Source: Phycisphaerales bacterium | GTDB lineage: Bacteria > Planctomycetota > Phycisphaerae > Sedimentisphaerales > Anaerobacaceae | Reading direction: 5' to 3' | Length of the DNA: 14,753 nt | NCBI GenBank assembly: GCA_003533825.1 | Contig: DQCG01000054.1 | Location: forward strand, 8,496 to 23,248 | Shown: one piece after another, positions 13,778 to 14,753 of the stretch | Numbering within the stretch: position 1 is the stretch's first letter | Layout: every line of letters begins with the position of its first letter | Made by a program: the position numbers and the translations under genes | Notes under the pieces: model-generated | Told to the model about the DNA's origin: nothing | Databases searched by the model: none | What the model saw: only the letters and a program-made list of their open reading frames with translations

Positions 13778-14753
13778 ATGTGTAAGAAACTGACATTTCT
13801 GGTTCTTCTTGTCGTGACGCTCAGCACAAGTGGTAATATGGCTAATGCTGATCTTGTCGATGGTTTGCTGGTTTGGCATGGCTTTAATGATCTTATTAAT
13901 GGAAGTGGTAATGGCCACGATGCCACCCTACGTGGAAACGCCTATATTTCCGATGGTCTCTTGTTTCTCGATGGCGATGGAGACTACGCAGACATCGGCA
14001 CTGTTGCAGGCTTTGGTGCGGTGAATCCGCTGGTTGATGCACTGAGCGATTTTACTATTGCCATTGCCTACGCCTCCGAGAATACGGGTACCTACAGCAG
14101 CAGCACAAGCAGCATGTTGGTTTCCATCGGCCCAGATAGTGCTGCAGGAGCTAGCGACTTTTCCCTGCTCACGGGTAATGACGGCCAAGCCATAGTCTTC
14201 CAGGACAACGCGTTTATTACATCCAGACAGGCCGGTATTGGATATGCCAATGGAAGCGTTCATCTGGTCATCGTCACCTATGACGCGGCTCTGAATCTGT
14301 TCACGTTTTACCACCTTGAAGATGCAGAAGGTGCCGTTGCCCATGGAGATAGTAATCTAAGTCAATGGGATGCTGACTGGAGCGAAGATTGGGATCAGAC
14401 GCTGAACTATGGCATTCGTCTTGGTTCGGTCCGTAACAGCACTTTAGGGGGCATAGGCGAACTTGGGGACCTTGAGGGGCAGATTGACCTGTTCGCGATC
14501 TGGGACAGGGTTCTTGATGCATCAGAGATGTCACAAATACCGAATTATAATCCCGCCATAGAATTAGCTAGTAATGCCAGCCCGAGCGACGAATCGACCT
14601 TTATCGATAGGGATACGATACTAAGCTGGAATCCGGGCATTTATGCTGCAACCCATAACGTTTACTTCGGCACCAACTTCGATGACGTCAATGAAGCCGA
14701 TACGAACAGTGCCCTGCTCGTAAGTCCCGGCCAGACCGGCACGATTTACGATC
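13778..14753 (+). CDS. Exported LamG/Fn3 modular protein, 5' part (3' end outside window)
   Basis: The frame is open from ATG 13778 to the last base, giving 325 codons without a stop; the 3' end is missing. ATG 13775 in the same frame is the other possible start. The product begins MCKKLTFLVLLVV, with a signal peptide cut near MANA (residue 24), as in the upstream 1075-aa protein. Residues about 26-260 form a LamG-like domain (GLLVWHGFNDLINGSGNG, GLLFLDGDGDYADIG, SVHLVIVTYDAALNLF, GQIDLFAIWDRVLDASEM). Residues about 265-325 start an Fn3-like domain (ATHNVYFGTNFDDVNEAD) that matches its counterpart in the first protein almost residue for residue. Codon choices differ at many positions, so the duplication is not recent. 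A glycan-binding or adhesion role is inferred from the LamG fold; later domains cannot be known. Confidence 0.9.
   Translation, partial: MCKKLTFLVLLVVTLSTSGNMANADLVDGLLVWHGFNDLINGSGNGHDATLRGNAYISDGLLFLDGDGDYADIGTVAGFGAVNPLVDALSDFTIAIAYASENTGTYSSSTSSMLVSIGPDSAAGASDFSLLTGNDGQAIVFQDNAFITSRQAGIGYANGSVHLVIVTYDAALNLFTFYHLEDAEGAVAHGDSNLSQWDADWSEDWDQTLNYGIRLGSVRNSTLGGIGELGDLEGQIDLFAIWDRVLDASEMSQIPNYNPAIELASNASPSDESTFIDRDTILSWNPGIYAATHNVYFGTNFDDVNEADTNSALLVSPGQTGTIYD

Noticed and set aside
1..14753. tRNA, rRNA, CRISPR array, insertion sequence or phage attachment site
   Set aside because: I saw no array of regularly spaced repeats, no transposase or integrase motif, and no tRNA-like fold in the gaps.

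Overview
The window looks like a carbohydrate-degradation locus from a member of the Planctomycetota, most likely the Phycisphaerae/Sedimentisphaerales. This placement is an inference. It rests on the secreted LamG proteins with single dockerin-like EF-hand repeats, the GH32 lipoproteins with a DUF4980-type module, acid-rich exported proteins, moderate GC and several genes without a clear Shine-Dalgarno site. No ribosomal or marker gene is present to test it. All genes lie on the + strand.

Region 1 (1-9882) is a compact run of five genes with gaps of 10 to 72 bases, probably one transcript. It starts outside the window. The genes are the 3' part of a GH29 alpha-L-fucosidase, a secreted LamG protein with an unrecognised conserved half, two consecutive and visibly homologous GH32 fructanase lipoproteins, and a lipoprotein that joins a GH43/GH32-like five-bladed glycosidase module to a seven-repeat beta-propeller. 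Every protein whose N-terminus is visible carries an export signal, and three have a lipobox. The set therefore looks like an extracytoplasmic system that binds and trims a fructose-containing, possibly fucosylated, polysaccharide. No transporter, regulator, kinase or sulfatase is visible here.

Region 2 (9883-10373) is a 491-base intergenic stretch that is not empty. A good sigma70-like promoter (10058-10086) points at a strongly structured leader (about 10093-10220). The leader carries a duplicated element, CCTCA(g)ATTAACA, that allows mutually exclusive base pairing, a possible 10-codon leader peptide and a run of eight T. A long untranslated stretch and a strong ribosome binding site follow.

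Region 3 (10374-14753) holds two tandem paralogous exported modular proteins that both begin MCKKL. The first is complete (1075 aa; LamG, Fn3-like, discoidin-like, Fn3-like, CBM-like, dockerin repeat, LamG, dockerin repeat) and ends at a strong intrinsic terminator. The second runs off the right edge. They look like adhesion or glycan-binding surface proteins rather than enzymes.

The most interesting items are the Asp in place of the acid/base Glu in the second GH32, the domain inserted in the fucosidase C-terminal sandwich, the glycosidase/propeller fusion, and the leader RNA at 10093-10220.
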